From Thermoflexus sp. (lineage in GTDB: Bacteria > Chloroflexota > Anaerolineae > B4-G1 > SLSP01): a stretch of 34,272 bases of DNA. Below are positions 13,657-22,052 of the stretch, in pieces. The notes under the pieces were generated by a model. It did not search any database. It was not told where the DNA came from and saw only the letters and a program-made list of their open reading frames with translations. Each line of letters starts with the position of its first letter. Within the stretch, counting starts at the first letter, position 1. The DNA lies in the NCBI GenBank assembly GCA_020722365.1, contig DYKY01000003.1, positions 29,385 through 63,656 of the forward strand, written 5' to 3'. The position numbers were made by a program, and so were the translations under genes.

Positions 13657-16233
13657 CTATGCCAGTTTCAGCCGCATCAGGTAGTTTTCGGACCGAATTT
13701 CCATCTGCGGAGCGCGCAGCTCTGTAACAGAATATGGGTTTTCGTAATGTTTGAACCCCGCGAGTGGTTCCGGCTGGTCATTTCGCAGCAGTGAGCCTTC
13801 CCACCCGAAGGTCAACGTCTCGCCTCGCAGTGTGGTCAAGGTGACCGCCAGATCGTCGAACCTCACCGGCAGCGCGAGCACGCTTTCCTGGAACGCTTCG
13901 AACTCTCCATCCAGCGCGGCGCGTCCCATGTGACATAACCAGACGTTGTGCTGTCCGGGCGAGCGCAATTCGCGATAGGCGCCCGGTCCTTGCGTCATCA
14001 GCGTGAGTCCATGGGCCGCGGTGAGTGCCAGATAGCCTTTCCCCTTTTGCACGAAGGCCCAGGAGCGCCCTTGCGCATCCTCACGTACGCAGTAAGCGTC
14101 GAAGGCAGCGGTGGGGAAGTAAGCGTGTGTGAAGCCCATCCAGTCGTCGTCCGGCAGGCGGTACACGGCGATAAGGACGTCTTTCCACTGCGCCACGCGC
14201 GGCAGAACGCCGTTGCCGCGCCAGAAGCCGGGCGCGTGCGCTTCTGTCATGCCGCTGTTGGCCGGGTGGTTGGTGAAGACGACCGCTCCCGGTCCCAGCG
14301 TGGCTTGCCAGATGTGCTCGTGCGTCCCCGGTGCGCCGGGACGGTAATCCTGCGCCGAACCGAGTAGATAATCCGGCGTCCGGTAGGTGACTTTGTTGAC
14401 GCTGCGCGCCTCGTGAGCGTCGTCGCCGGCGGTCAGGATGTGCTGCTCGCGGTTCCACAGCTCGTCCGAGGCCGCCGTCGCGATTTCATCAAGCAACGGC
14501 AGCAGCTCGTAGTCTTCCATGCACGCCAGGCTCACGGGGCCGGCCAGGTGCTGGTTGAGGATGCCCATCCCCCACAGCAGCCGCATGACGTCACCCAGGG
14601 GCGAGAGCCAGCCGCCCAGGACGCTCGCGGCGTTGGCGCGGCCTTGCGTCCCGCCGAGCACTCCGTGAAAGCTGTTGAGGGCGATCGTGAACAGCAGCTT
14701 GTCCAGCACGACGGTTGCCATTTCCCAGAGGGCCTCGTTTTCGACCAGGTCGATCAGATGGGCCAGCGCCGTTAAGTCTGCCTCGAAGGCTGGCCCAGAA
14801 TCCCATTCGCCGAATCCGCCCATCGCCCGCGCGCGCAGCCAGGCCATGGCCCGGCGTTTGCCTTGCGCGACGTGCCATTCCCCGGTCTGCCCGCTGCGCT
14901 TGAACTTCCGTTTGGGATACAATTGCCCGGCGAGGATCTCGCACGTGTGGAGCAGGAGTTGTTCGCTCTCCGGGACTGCGTCCAGGTGTTGGTCATAATC
15001 GAAGTTGAGGAGGCAGGCCCTGAGAGCGCCTTCGAGTGCCTTGGGGAACTCCGGGGCATCGCCCCAGCGATACTGCATGCCGAGCAGACCAAGCAAATGC
15101 AGGGCGCTGCCCGCCGCGCGGTTGTTGATGCGCTCGATGTGCTGAAGGAGTAAGAGGGTCTCAACGCCACTCCACATCCCTAGAGCCATTTTCGCCATCT
15201 CGCCGAAGAGATTGCCCTCGCAACGGGCCGCGTGTTGCAGGGCGTCCATGCGCCGTTTGGCGTAATCACCCTCAGGGACCTCGTTGTAGCGCGCCAGTCC
15301 CATGCCCCAGAGCGAAAACGTGCGACGTATGCGGGTGTTCTCGTCATAGTATGCCTTGATGGGCGGCATCACGATGATGCGCAGCGGACCCTGCGGCGCT
15401 TGGTGCGCCTGGACGAGCGGCCACTTGTCGCCAGGTACAACGGTGGCGAGCGATTCCGCGTAGATGCGGCCTGCCGGGGTTTGCAGGCGGATAAGCGCTT
15501 CTTCGGGGGTGTCCTTGCTCTCTGCCCAGTAGAGGGTCGGACGTTCTTCCCAGACGAACACATCGCGGTCGAGATAGGCAGCAGCAAAGATACGCTCAAG
15601 TTTGTTGCGGTAGTTTACGTCGGTAATGAGGGTGGGGAGTTGCAAGCGCACGTCGCCCGGCGCATCGACAAAGCGCAGAGCGAACGCGTGCGGGAGTTTG
15701 TCTGGGCCGCCGGCGAATTGCTCGAAGCGCACCGCGATGGCATTGTGACCTTCTGTCAAGTCGACGGTGAAACTGTCCTGGTGAAAACCGAACGCAGTGT
15801 ACCTGTGGCAGAGGACATCATTGATCCATACGTCTGCCGGGCCATAGGTGGTTAGAACCAGTGTCGCCGGTCCGGCCTGCGCCGGCTCGACTTCGATGTA
15901 GGCCCACGCGCGTGCGTAATGAGGCAAGGGATCGGGGGCCGTGAAAGCAAGCAAGCTGTCGCCGTCCACAAAGTGATCCTCGGCGCACGTCGTGTACGCC
16001 CAACGCCCGGTGTAGTCGCCGATTGTGAGGTCGGCTTCCGGCAGCGGTCCCGGCTCTACCGGCTGGCGTGTGATGCCGGAGTTCTCGGTGTGAAGGCGCT
16101 GCGCGAGACGTAATTTGGCGTCTGCGTTAAAGAGGGTGTCTGGATTGTCAAGGGTAAGGGTCTGAGGCCCGGCAACAAGCCACTGGTGAATGTAGCCGTT
16201 CTGAAGTGCATACGTGATGTAGGAAACAGGCAT
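13657..16233 (-). CDS. Large conserved-type protein of unknown family (possible carbohydrate-active enzyme)
   Basis: 858 aa uninterrupted ORF; N-terminal beta-rich region (AGPATLVLTTYGPADVWINDVLCHRYTAFGFHQDSFTVDLTEGHNAIAVRF), then a long helical region, then a beta-rich C-terminus; no family recognised by eye. Confidence 0.7.
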   Translation of the reverse strand: MPVSYITYALQNGYIHQWLVAGPQTLTLDNPDTLFNADAKLRLAQRLHTENSGITRQPVEPGPLPEADLTIGDYTGRWAYTTCAEDHFVDGDSLLAFTAPDPLPHYARAWAYIEVEPAQAGPATLVLTTYGPADVWINDVLCHRYTAFGFHQDSFTVDLTEGHNAIAVRFEQFAGGPDKLPHAFALRFVDAPGDVRLQLPTLITDVNYRNKLERIFAAAYLDRDVFVWEERPTLYWAESKDTPEEALIRLQTPAGRIYAESLATVVPGDKWPLVQAHQAPQGPLRIIVMPPIKAYYDENTRIRRTFSLWGMGLARYNEVPEGDYAKRRMDALQHAARCEGNLFGEMAKMALGMWSGVETLLLLQHIERINNRAAGSALHLLGLLGMQYRWGDAPEFPKALEGALRACLLNFDYDQHLDAVPESEQLLLHTCEILAGQLYPKRKFKRSGQTGEWHVAQGKRRAMAWLRARAMGGFGEWDSGPAFEADLTALAHLIDLVENEALWEMATVVLDKLLFTIALNSFHGVLGGTQGRANAASVLGGWLSPLGDVMRLLWGMGILNQHLAGPVSLACMEDYELLPLLDEIATAASDELWNREQHILTAGDDAHEARSVNKVTYRTPDYLLGSAQDYRPGAPGTHEHIWQATLGPGAVVFTNHPANSGMTEAHAPGFWRGNGVLPRVAQWKDVLIAVYRLPDDDWMGFTHAYFPTAAFDAYCVREDAQGRSWAFVQKGKGYLALTAAHGLTLMTQGPGAYRELRSPGQHNVWLCHMGRAALDGEFEAFQESVLALPVRFDDLAVTLTTLRGETLTFGWEGSLLRNDQPEPLAGFKHYENPYSVTELRAPQMEIRSENYLMRLKLA

Positions 16234-16263
16234 CTAAAAGTAAGCTCCTTGTTTAGGATGAAT

Positions 16264-16354
16264 CGAAAGTCAAAAGTCCAAAGTCAAAAGTCCAAGGTCG
16301 AAAGTCCACAATCCACAATCCACAATCCACAATCCACAATCCACAATCCACAAT
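16264..16354. repeat. Heptanucleotide array, 13 phased units
   Basis: cgaaagt caaaagt ccaaagt caaaagt ccaaggt cgaaagt then ccacaat x7; abuts the stop codon of the receiver gene (TGA at 16356-16354). Confidence 0.97.
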
Positions 16355-16728
16355 CAACCCACGTTGACGCCGACTTCGGTGAGGGCGGCCTGGAAATCGT
16401 CGTAGAGGATGGGTTTGCGCAGGTAGAGTGCGGCGCTCACATCCAGATCGTGTTCGGCCTCGTCAGTCCACGAGCAGAGAATGACCGGAATGTCGCACGT
16501 TAAAGGGTGGGCCTTAAGCGTTCCCAGGATGGCGAGTCCCTTGTCGCCAGGGCTATCCAGTTCGACGATGACCACACCCGGGTTTTCGTGCAAGGCGATG
16601 CTGAGCGCGTCTTCGCCAAAGTGCGCCAGCACGATCGGGCAAGCGGCTTTTTGGGCGTACCGCTGCATCAAGTAACAAAAACTCGCATCGTCGCCGACGA
16701 CCAGCAGGGGTGATAGTATTGAAGCCAT
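16354..16728 (-). CDS. Stand-alone receiver-domain (response-regulator-like) protein with a Glu at the phosphoacceptor position
   Basis: 124 aa; LLVVGDDA acidic pocket, VVIVELDSPGDKG in place of LLDLxxPxxDG, PVILCSW, YLRKP conserved Lys. Confidence 0.75.
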   Translation of the reverse strand: MASILSPLLVVGDDASFCYLMQRYAQKAACPIVLAHFGEDALSIALHENPGVVIVELDSPGDKGLAILGTLKAHPLTCDIPVILCSWTDEAEHDLDVSAALYLRKPILYDDFQAALTEVGVNVG

Positions 16729-16743
16729 ACCATCCTCGTGAAA

Positions 16744-16831
16744 CGTGATGCGTGATTCGTAATCAGTAATCGGTAATCGGTGGTTGGGATGGAATTACCA
16801 GTTACCCGTTACCCGTTACGAATTCCTAATC
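16744..16831. repeat. Heptanucleotide array upstream of the receiver gene
   Basis: cgtgatg cgtgatt cgtaatc agtaatc ggtaatc ... accagtt acccgtt acccgtt acgaatt cctaatc. Confidence 0.85.
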
Positions 16832-16837
16832 CCCCCT

Positions 16838-16901
16838 ACTGTAGCACCGTGTGCGAAAAAAGTCTTCCACTTTTCGGACGACTTCTTGCATTTTTCGGAC
16901 A
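16838..16901 (-). promoter_or_regulatory. Candidate operator/promoter upstream of the receiver/858-aa genes (same element)
   Basis: Minus strand TGTCCGAAAAATGCAAGAAGTCGTCCGAAAAGTGGAAGACTTTTTTCGCACACGGTGCTACAGTA; GTCC repeats 21 bp apart (16900, 16879); GGTGCTA at the same offset as in the first copy. Confidence 0.65.
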
Positions 16902-16917
16902 ATTCTACGCGTTCTAC

Positions 16918-16986
16918 CACAGAGACACAGAGTGCACAGAGTTTTTCTCAATTTACCTCTGTGATCTCCGTGTCTCTGTGTTTTTT
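16918..16986 (+). terminator. Long inverted repeat of CACAGAG type followed by a T tract
   Basis: Arms 16918-16941 and 16957-16980 match 21/24, 15-nt loop, then TTTTTTCTTT on the plus strand. Confidence 0.6.
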
Positions 16987-17009
16987 CTTTGGGTTTGTGG
17001 TTGTCTGGT

Positions 17010-20000
17010 TCAAGTCTTGTTCTGAAATTCGCGCGGGGAGACGCCCATTTCCTGGTGGAATACCCGCGTAAAGTAGCCGCCGCTGGAGAAGCCCACCGCC
17101 ATCGCGACCTCGGTGATGCTCATATCGCCAGCGTCCAGCAGCGCCTTGGCTTGCTGGATGCGATAGCGGTTCAGATACGTCATCGGCGTCACGCCCACTT
17201 CTTGCTGGAAGCAGCGGGTCAGGTGGCGCTCGCTCAGCCCCACGTGAGCAGCAATCTCGCCGCGCGTGAGTGGATCCATATAGTGGGTATGGATGAAGGC
17301 CATGGCTTTGTGCACCAACCGTTGGACGTCAAGGACAGTCTTGCGGCGGCGCGCTAACATAGCTTCGATGTGTTCCAGGGTTTCCTCCGCGCTGAACAGC
17401 CCCTTGCTGAGGATGCTGACCATCCCGCGATTGAGCCGCACCATATCCGCTTCGGTTAAGACCTGCGCGGTGAGGATGACCACCGGGATGTGCTGAGTCG
17501 CCGGGTCGTCGCGCATGGCTTCCAGGACGCTAAACCCATCCAGTTCGGGCATCATCAGGTCCAATAGAACGAGGTCGGGCTGTTCCTGGCGCAGAATGTC
17601 CAGCGCTTCCCGCCCATTATGCGCTTGCAGCACGTGATAGTGGGGGGATTGCGCCTGGACCATGCGTGTGTGCATGGCCAGAATGTTGGGATCGTCGTCG
17701 ACGACCAGGATTTTGCGCGTTTCCGACGTTCCCCCTGGGGTGTCCAGCAGCCCTTGTCCGAGCAGCATCTCGGCCAGTTGGGTTCTGCCGAGTGGTTTCA
17801 TCAAAAAGTCCAGAGGCAACAGCGCCCCCTTGCCGCCATCGCCTGAAAGGGTGTAGCAGAGCACCGGCACATCGCGTGTGTGGGGATGCTCTTTCAGCGT
17901 CTTCAAGATGTTCCACCCGTGTGCGGATGTCACGGCCTGATCCAGGATCACAGCGTCAGGCGAGCCGCTGCACAACAGGGCGCGCCAATCTGTTTCTGTG
18001 CTGACCGTCCGCATGACAATATCGACGCCTTTGTGCGCGAGATGTTCCTCGAGGCGCTGGCCTTGCGCTACATCTTCCGTAAGGAGCAACACGTGACCGC
18101 GCGCGGCATCGTCACATTCGCCGGTGGCGGAGGTCTCGTGTTCCATGACCGGCAGCGTGAAGTAGAATTCAGCCCCGCGCCCTTCTTCTCCGGTGGAATG
18201 GACGCCGATGGCGCCCTGGTGCATTTCGACCAACAACTTGCAGATCGCCAGCCCAAGCCCCAGGCCACCGTAACCGCGCGAGGTGGTGCGCTCTGATTGC
18301 CGGAACTCGTCGAAGATCAGGGCTTGTTCCTCAGGCGAAATGCCCAGACCGGTATCGTGGACGGAGATGGTCAAGGTCCTGGGTGTGTCGGCAGCCTCGG
18401 AAGCGTCAGCATCGTTGCCCACAGTCACACGCAAACCGACTTCGCCTTGCGAGGTGAATTTGACCGCGTTGTTGATCAGGTTCAGGACTATCTGCCGCAA
18501 CCGCGTGCGATCTCCCCACACGCGGGGCAGTGAGTCGGGGATGTCGGCCTGCCAGCGCAGCGCCTTGTCCTGCGCGAGTTGGCGGGCGATCACGATGACC
18601 GGCTCGAGCATCTCGTTGATGTCCACCACTTCGTAGCTCAACTGCAATTGCCCCACTTCGATCCGGGTCAGGTCCAATACGTCGCGGATCAGGCCATCCA
18701 GATGCTGCGCGTTGACATAGATGCGCTTCAGGTCCTCCTGCCGGTTGCTGTTCAGCGCCGTTTCGGGCGGCGTTTCGCGCAACAGCAGGTCGCTCAGGCC
18801 AGAGATGAGATTCAAGGGTGTGCGTAATTCGTGGCTGACCATCGACAGGAAGCGGCTCTTGAGCCGGCTGGCATCTTCAGCCATCTGCCGGCGCTCTTCC
18901 GCCAGGCGCTGCGCTTCGACGGCCTGCCGGTACAGGCCAATGCCCCGCAGTGACGCCGCCAACTGCCGGACGATGTGAGCACACGGTTCCAGGTTGCCGG
19001 CGTCGAAGGCGACAAAACCGGATGCGCCGCCTTGAATCCGCAGGGGTAGAAGCGCCAGGCTGAAAGGTTGGTCGTCGGGATACAAACCCGGTGGTGGAAA
19101 TTGCCGGCTGAGGAAGCGTCGTTGACTTTCATCGCTGAGGAGCGGCGCTTGGACGACGCTCCACGCGGCCGGGTCGGCGCCTTCTGATTCATAGAAAGCC
19201 ACGACGGCATGGCGAATGCCAATCGTCGGGAGCGTGTCCGGCAAGATGGCAAATATCTCTGCTTCGTCCTGCGCGGCGAAAAAGCGGGCCGTCATCCGTC
19301 CAATCTGGTCGGAGATGTCGATCTGCCGCAACATGTGGCGTGTGTTCTGTTCGTGAGCAATTTCGCCGATCACGAGTCTGGCCCGATCCAAAATGTTCTC
19401 TGCATGGCGCCACACTTCGGGATCGGCAGTCATCCCCACAAGCGCCGCGCTATTGTCCCGCAAAAGGGAGATGGCGGCTTGCCAGGCATTGGGATTTCCT
19501 CCTAACGCGACTGCCTGTTGGAGAATCTGCCGCAAGGTCACATACAAGGCCCGGTTGTCGCGCTGTTGTATGTCTGTTACGAAGGCTTCCACCAACCGCT
19601 GGCACAGAAGGCGCACCTCGTCTGCGTTCAACCGCTGCATATGGATATTCATCGTCGCCGCTATCGCCTGCGCTATGCTCGTTGTCGCCGACTCATCCTG
19701 CGCGACCTGTGCTGTCTTTGCCGCATCGGCGGTCGTCGGAGCGCCGATTGAACAGCCGCACGATTCACGAACGATCAATTGTGTAGGCACCTGAACGGTT
19801 TTAACGCCTTTTACTCGACCTTCGATATACTCCAGCACGAGCAAAACACCTTGGTACCCCTCTTCGAATGCCGGGTAGCGGACGGTAGTCATGGGCGGTA
19901 CGTGCGCGGTGGCTTCGAGCCGGTCGTCAAAACCGATGACGGCGACATCGCGCGGTACGTGCAGGCCGTTTCTGTTGAGGACCTGCATCGCGCCGAGCGC

Positions 20001-20666
20001 GGAGAGGTCGTTGCTGGCGACCAGCGCGGTGAAGGGGACGTTGGAGGCGAGGATCTGCTCCATCGCCCGCCGCCCGCCGCCGGTGCCGTGGGAGCCGTAG
20101 GCGATCAGGCGCGGGTCGGTTTCCAGGCCGTATGCTTGCACGGCGGCGTGATAGGCATGGATGCGGCGCGCGCTGTCGCCGTCGGTGTCGCGCTGGTATC
20201 CGGCGATAAAGGCGATGCGCCGGTGGCCGTGCGCGACCAGGTGTGCCATCGCTTGCTGGATGCCGCCCTCGTTGTCGGCCATAACTGTTGGCCCTTTCTC
20301 TCCGGCGCCGACGAACACAATGGGGTACTCCTCGGCGACAAGGCGTTGTAGATAACTCGCCATTGGTTCCGCGGTGAACCGTCCCACGATCAGCAGCCCA
20401 TCCACGTTCCACGGGCCGACCGGGATGAAATCGACGTCCGGCAAGGGGACGGCCCAGGCCGGGCGCGGACTTTCCTGGCCAATGCCCAGGTCTACGCTGC
20501 ACGAAAGCAGGAGGTTGCAGTCCATATCATGCGCGGCGGCGCGCGTCCCTTCATACACCGGGCCGAGGAACGTGTCGAGCGTCCCGGTATACACGCGCCA
20601 GCCTGCCAGCACGCCTATGGTGGGGCGATTGTGTTTGTACGTTGTCTCCCTTCCATCATGATGCAT
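17010..20666 (-). CDS. Hybrid signalling protein: LacI-type periplasmic-binding-like sensor, histidine kinase, two receivers, AraC HTH
   Basis: 1218 aa; PBP1-like N-terminus ending VQVPTQLIVRESCGC; H-box FLSMVSHELRTPLNLISGLSDLL; N-box QIVLNLINNAVKF; DTGLGISPEEQALIFDEF; receivers PDAVILDQAVTSAHG and PDLVLLDLMMPELDG; C-terminal AraC HTH LSERHLTRCFQQEVGVTPMTYLNRYRIQQAKALLDAGDMSITEVAMAVGFSSGGYFTRVFHQEMGVSPREF. No obvious TM segment. Confidence 0.92.
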   Translation of the reverse strand: MHHDGRETTYKHNRPTIGVLAGWRVYTGTLDTFLGPVYEGTRAAAHDMDCNLLLSCSVDLGIGQESPRPAWAVPLPDVDFIPVGPWNVDGLLIVGRFTAEPMASYLQRLVAEEYPIVFVGAGEKGPTVMADNEGGIQQAMAHLVAHGHRRIAFIAGYQRDTDGDSARRIHAYHAAVQAYGLETDPRLIAYGSHGTGGGRRAMEQILASNVPFTALVASNDLSALGAMQVLNRNGLHVPRDVAVIGFDDRLEATAHVPPMTTVRYPAFEEGYQGVLLVLEYIEGRVKGVKTVQVPTQLIVRESCGCSIGAPTTADAAKTAQVAQDESATTSIAQAIAATMNIHMQRLNADEVRLLCQRLVEAFVTDIQQRDNRALYVTLRQILQQAVALGGNPNAWQAAISLLRDNSAALVGMTADPEVWRHAENILDRARLVIGEIAHEQNTRHMLRQIDISDQIGRMTARFFAAQDEAEIFAILPDTLPTIGIRHAVVAFYESEGADPAAWSVVQAPLLSDESQRRFLSRQFPPPGLYPDDQPFSLALLPLRIQGGASGFVAFDAGNLEPCAHIVRQLAASLRGIGLYRQAVEAQRLAEERRQMAEDASRLKSRFLSMVSHELRTPLNLISGLSDLLLRETPPETALNSNRQEDLKRIYVNAQHLDGLIRDVLDLTRIEVGQLQLSYEVVDINEMLEPVIVIARQLAQDKALRWQADIPDSLPRVWGDRTRLRQIVLNLINNAVKFTSQGEVGLRVTVGNDADASEAADTPRTLTISVHDTGLGISPEEQALIFDEFRQSERTTSRGYGGLGLGLAICKLLVEMHQGAIGVHSTGEEGRGAEFYFTLPVMEHETSATGECDDAARGHVLLLTEDVAQGQRLEEHLAHKGVDIVMRTVSTETDWRALLCSGSPDAVILDQAVTSAHGWNILKTLKEHPHTRDVPVLCYTLSGDGGKGALLPLDFLMKPLGRTQLAEMLLGQGLLDTPGGTSETRKILVVDDDPNILAMHTRMVQAQSPHYHVLQAHNGREALDILRQEQPDLVLLDLMMPELDGFSVLEAMRDDPATQHIPVVILTAQVLTEADMVRLNRGMVSILSKGLFSAEETLEHIEAMLARRRKTVLDVQRLVHKAMAFIHTHYMDPLTRGEIAAHVGLSERHLTRCFQQEVGVTPMTYLNRYRIQQAKALLDAGDMSITEVAMAVGFSSGGYFTRVFHQEMGVSPREFQNKT

Positions 20667-20719
20667 CGTCTGTATCCTTCATCTTCAAGACTATCACCAT
20701 CGGAGCGATTTGGCAAGTC

Positions 20720-21934
20720 ATGGCGGGCATTTCGCTGCTGACCGATAGCGGTGCTCGGCGCTTTCACACCCGCACCAGATTCGATTGGTTCGTGCCGCAA
20801 GGCATCGTGGCCTGGGTGGGCATCGAGCTGATCCGCATTTTCATCCCCATCGCCGGGACGTGGGGCTTCGTGGCTTACACCCTGCACAGCCAACCGTGGC
20901 TTATCCAACCGGCGAGCATCTTCGGCATCTTTGGCGTGAGCGCGCTGATCATCCTCGTCAACTATGCGCTGGGTTTGGGCGCGCTCCAGTTGTGGGATCG
21001 CCGTTGGCCGCTCGAGGAGGCCCCGGTCACGCCCCAACGCCCCCTGGTGCGCCGCTGGTTGATCGTCGCTGGTGTGACGCTGGCCGTCTGGACCGGATTG
21101 AGCCTGGCGCTTCTTCTGCCGACGGATGGCCCTACGGTGCGCGTAGCGGCAGTCCAGCCGGCGGCCTCGCCCATCATCTCCGCGAATCAGGACAAGGCAG
21201 CGCTCGTGGCGCAATTGCACGCGCGCATGGTCGAACAGACCCGCGAGGCGGCGGCGCAGGGCGCGCAGGTCATCGTCTGGCCGGAAGGTGGATTGCAGTA
21301 CGATCCGCAGGTACAAGACCCGCTCGGCCTGGCGGCCCTGGCGCGGGAGACGGGGGCCTATCTGGTCATCGGCTATGTGGTGGATGTGACCGAACATGTC
21401 TTCCGCAACGAGGCCACCGTCATCAGCCCGGAAGGGGCGTTCCTGGGTGTGTTTGGCAAGGATCATCCGGTCGTCTTCGGCGGCGAAACCAGCCCCACGC
21501 GCGGCACTTATCCGGTCTACGAGACCCCGTGGGGGGTGATGGGCACCATCATCTGCTACGACCTCGATTTCACGGACACAGCCCGCAAACTGACGCGGCA
21601 GGGCGCGCAGCTCATCGCCGTGCCCTCCAACGACTGGTCCGGCATCACCTACAAGCACTACACGCACGTCGTCTTCCGCGCCCTCGAAAACCGCGCCGCG
21701 ATGGTCAAGGCCGACGGCGGCTACGACTCGGCGGTGGTCGATCCGCGCGGGCGCGTGCTGGCGCTGGCGACGCATCCTGAGGGCGGCGAGGCGACGCTGG
21801 TGGCCAACGTGCCGCTCGGCAGCGGCAACAGCCTTGCCGCGAGCCTGGGCGACTGGTTCGGCTGGCTTTGTCTGGCGGGCATGGCCTTCTTCACGGTGGG
21901 GGAGGGCTGGTTGGTTAAGCGGGCGGAGGGGTAG
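20720..21934 (+). CDS. Apolipoprotein N-acyltransferase-like carbon-nitrogen hydrolase, apparently lacking the N-terminal membrane helices
   Basis: CN-hydrolase motifs IVWPEGGLQYDP (Glu), FGKDHPVVFGGE (Lys), TIICYDLDF (Cys); N-terminus resembles the middle of Lnt (IAGTWGFVAYTLHSQPWLIQPASIFGIFGVSALIILVNYAL). Start uncertain (ORF open from 20642). Confidence 0.75.
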   Translation: MAGISLLTDSGARRFHTRTRFDWFVPQGIVAWVGIELIRIFIPIAGTWGFVAYTLHSQPWLIQPASIFGIFGVSALIILVNYALGLGALQLWDRRWPLEEAPVTPQRPLVRRWLIVAGVTLAVWTGLSLALLLPTDGPTVRVAAVQPAASPIISANQDKAALVAQLHARMVEQTREAAAQGAQVIVWPEGGLQYDPQVQDPLGLAALARETGAYLVIGYVVDVTEHVFRNEATVISPEGAFLGVFGKDHPVVFGGETSPTRGTYPVYETPWGVMGTIICYDLDFTDTARKLTRQGAQLIAVPSNDWSGITYKHYTHVVFRALENRAAMVKADGGYDSAVVDPRGRVLALATHPEGGEATLVANVPLGSGNSLAASLGDWFGWLCLAGMAFFTVGEGWLVKRAEG

Positions 21935-22052
21935 CGGTCAGTGATCGGATTGTCCTCATGGCGACGAATAGATGCCAGTTGACTTTTTGCCCTTCAAAGA
22001 TTATCATAGCGTTGTATCGTTTCACCATACCATTTCACAAGGAGGGTTTGTC

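Noticed and set aside
20615-21775. 386-aa minus-strand ORF opposite the Lnt-like gene
   Set aside because: Antisense shadow; the plus strand has the CN-hydrolase catalytic motifs.
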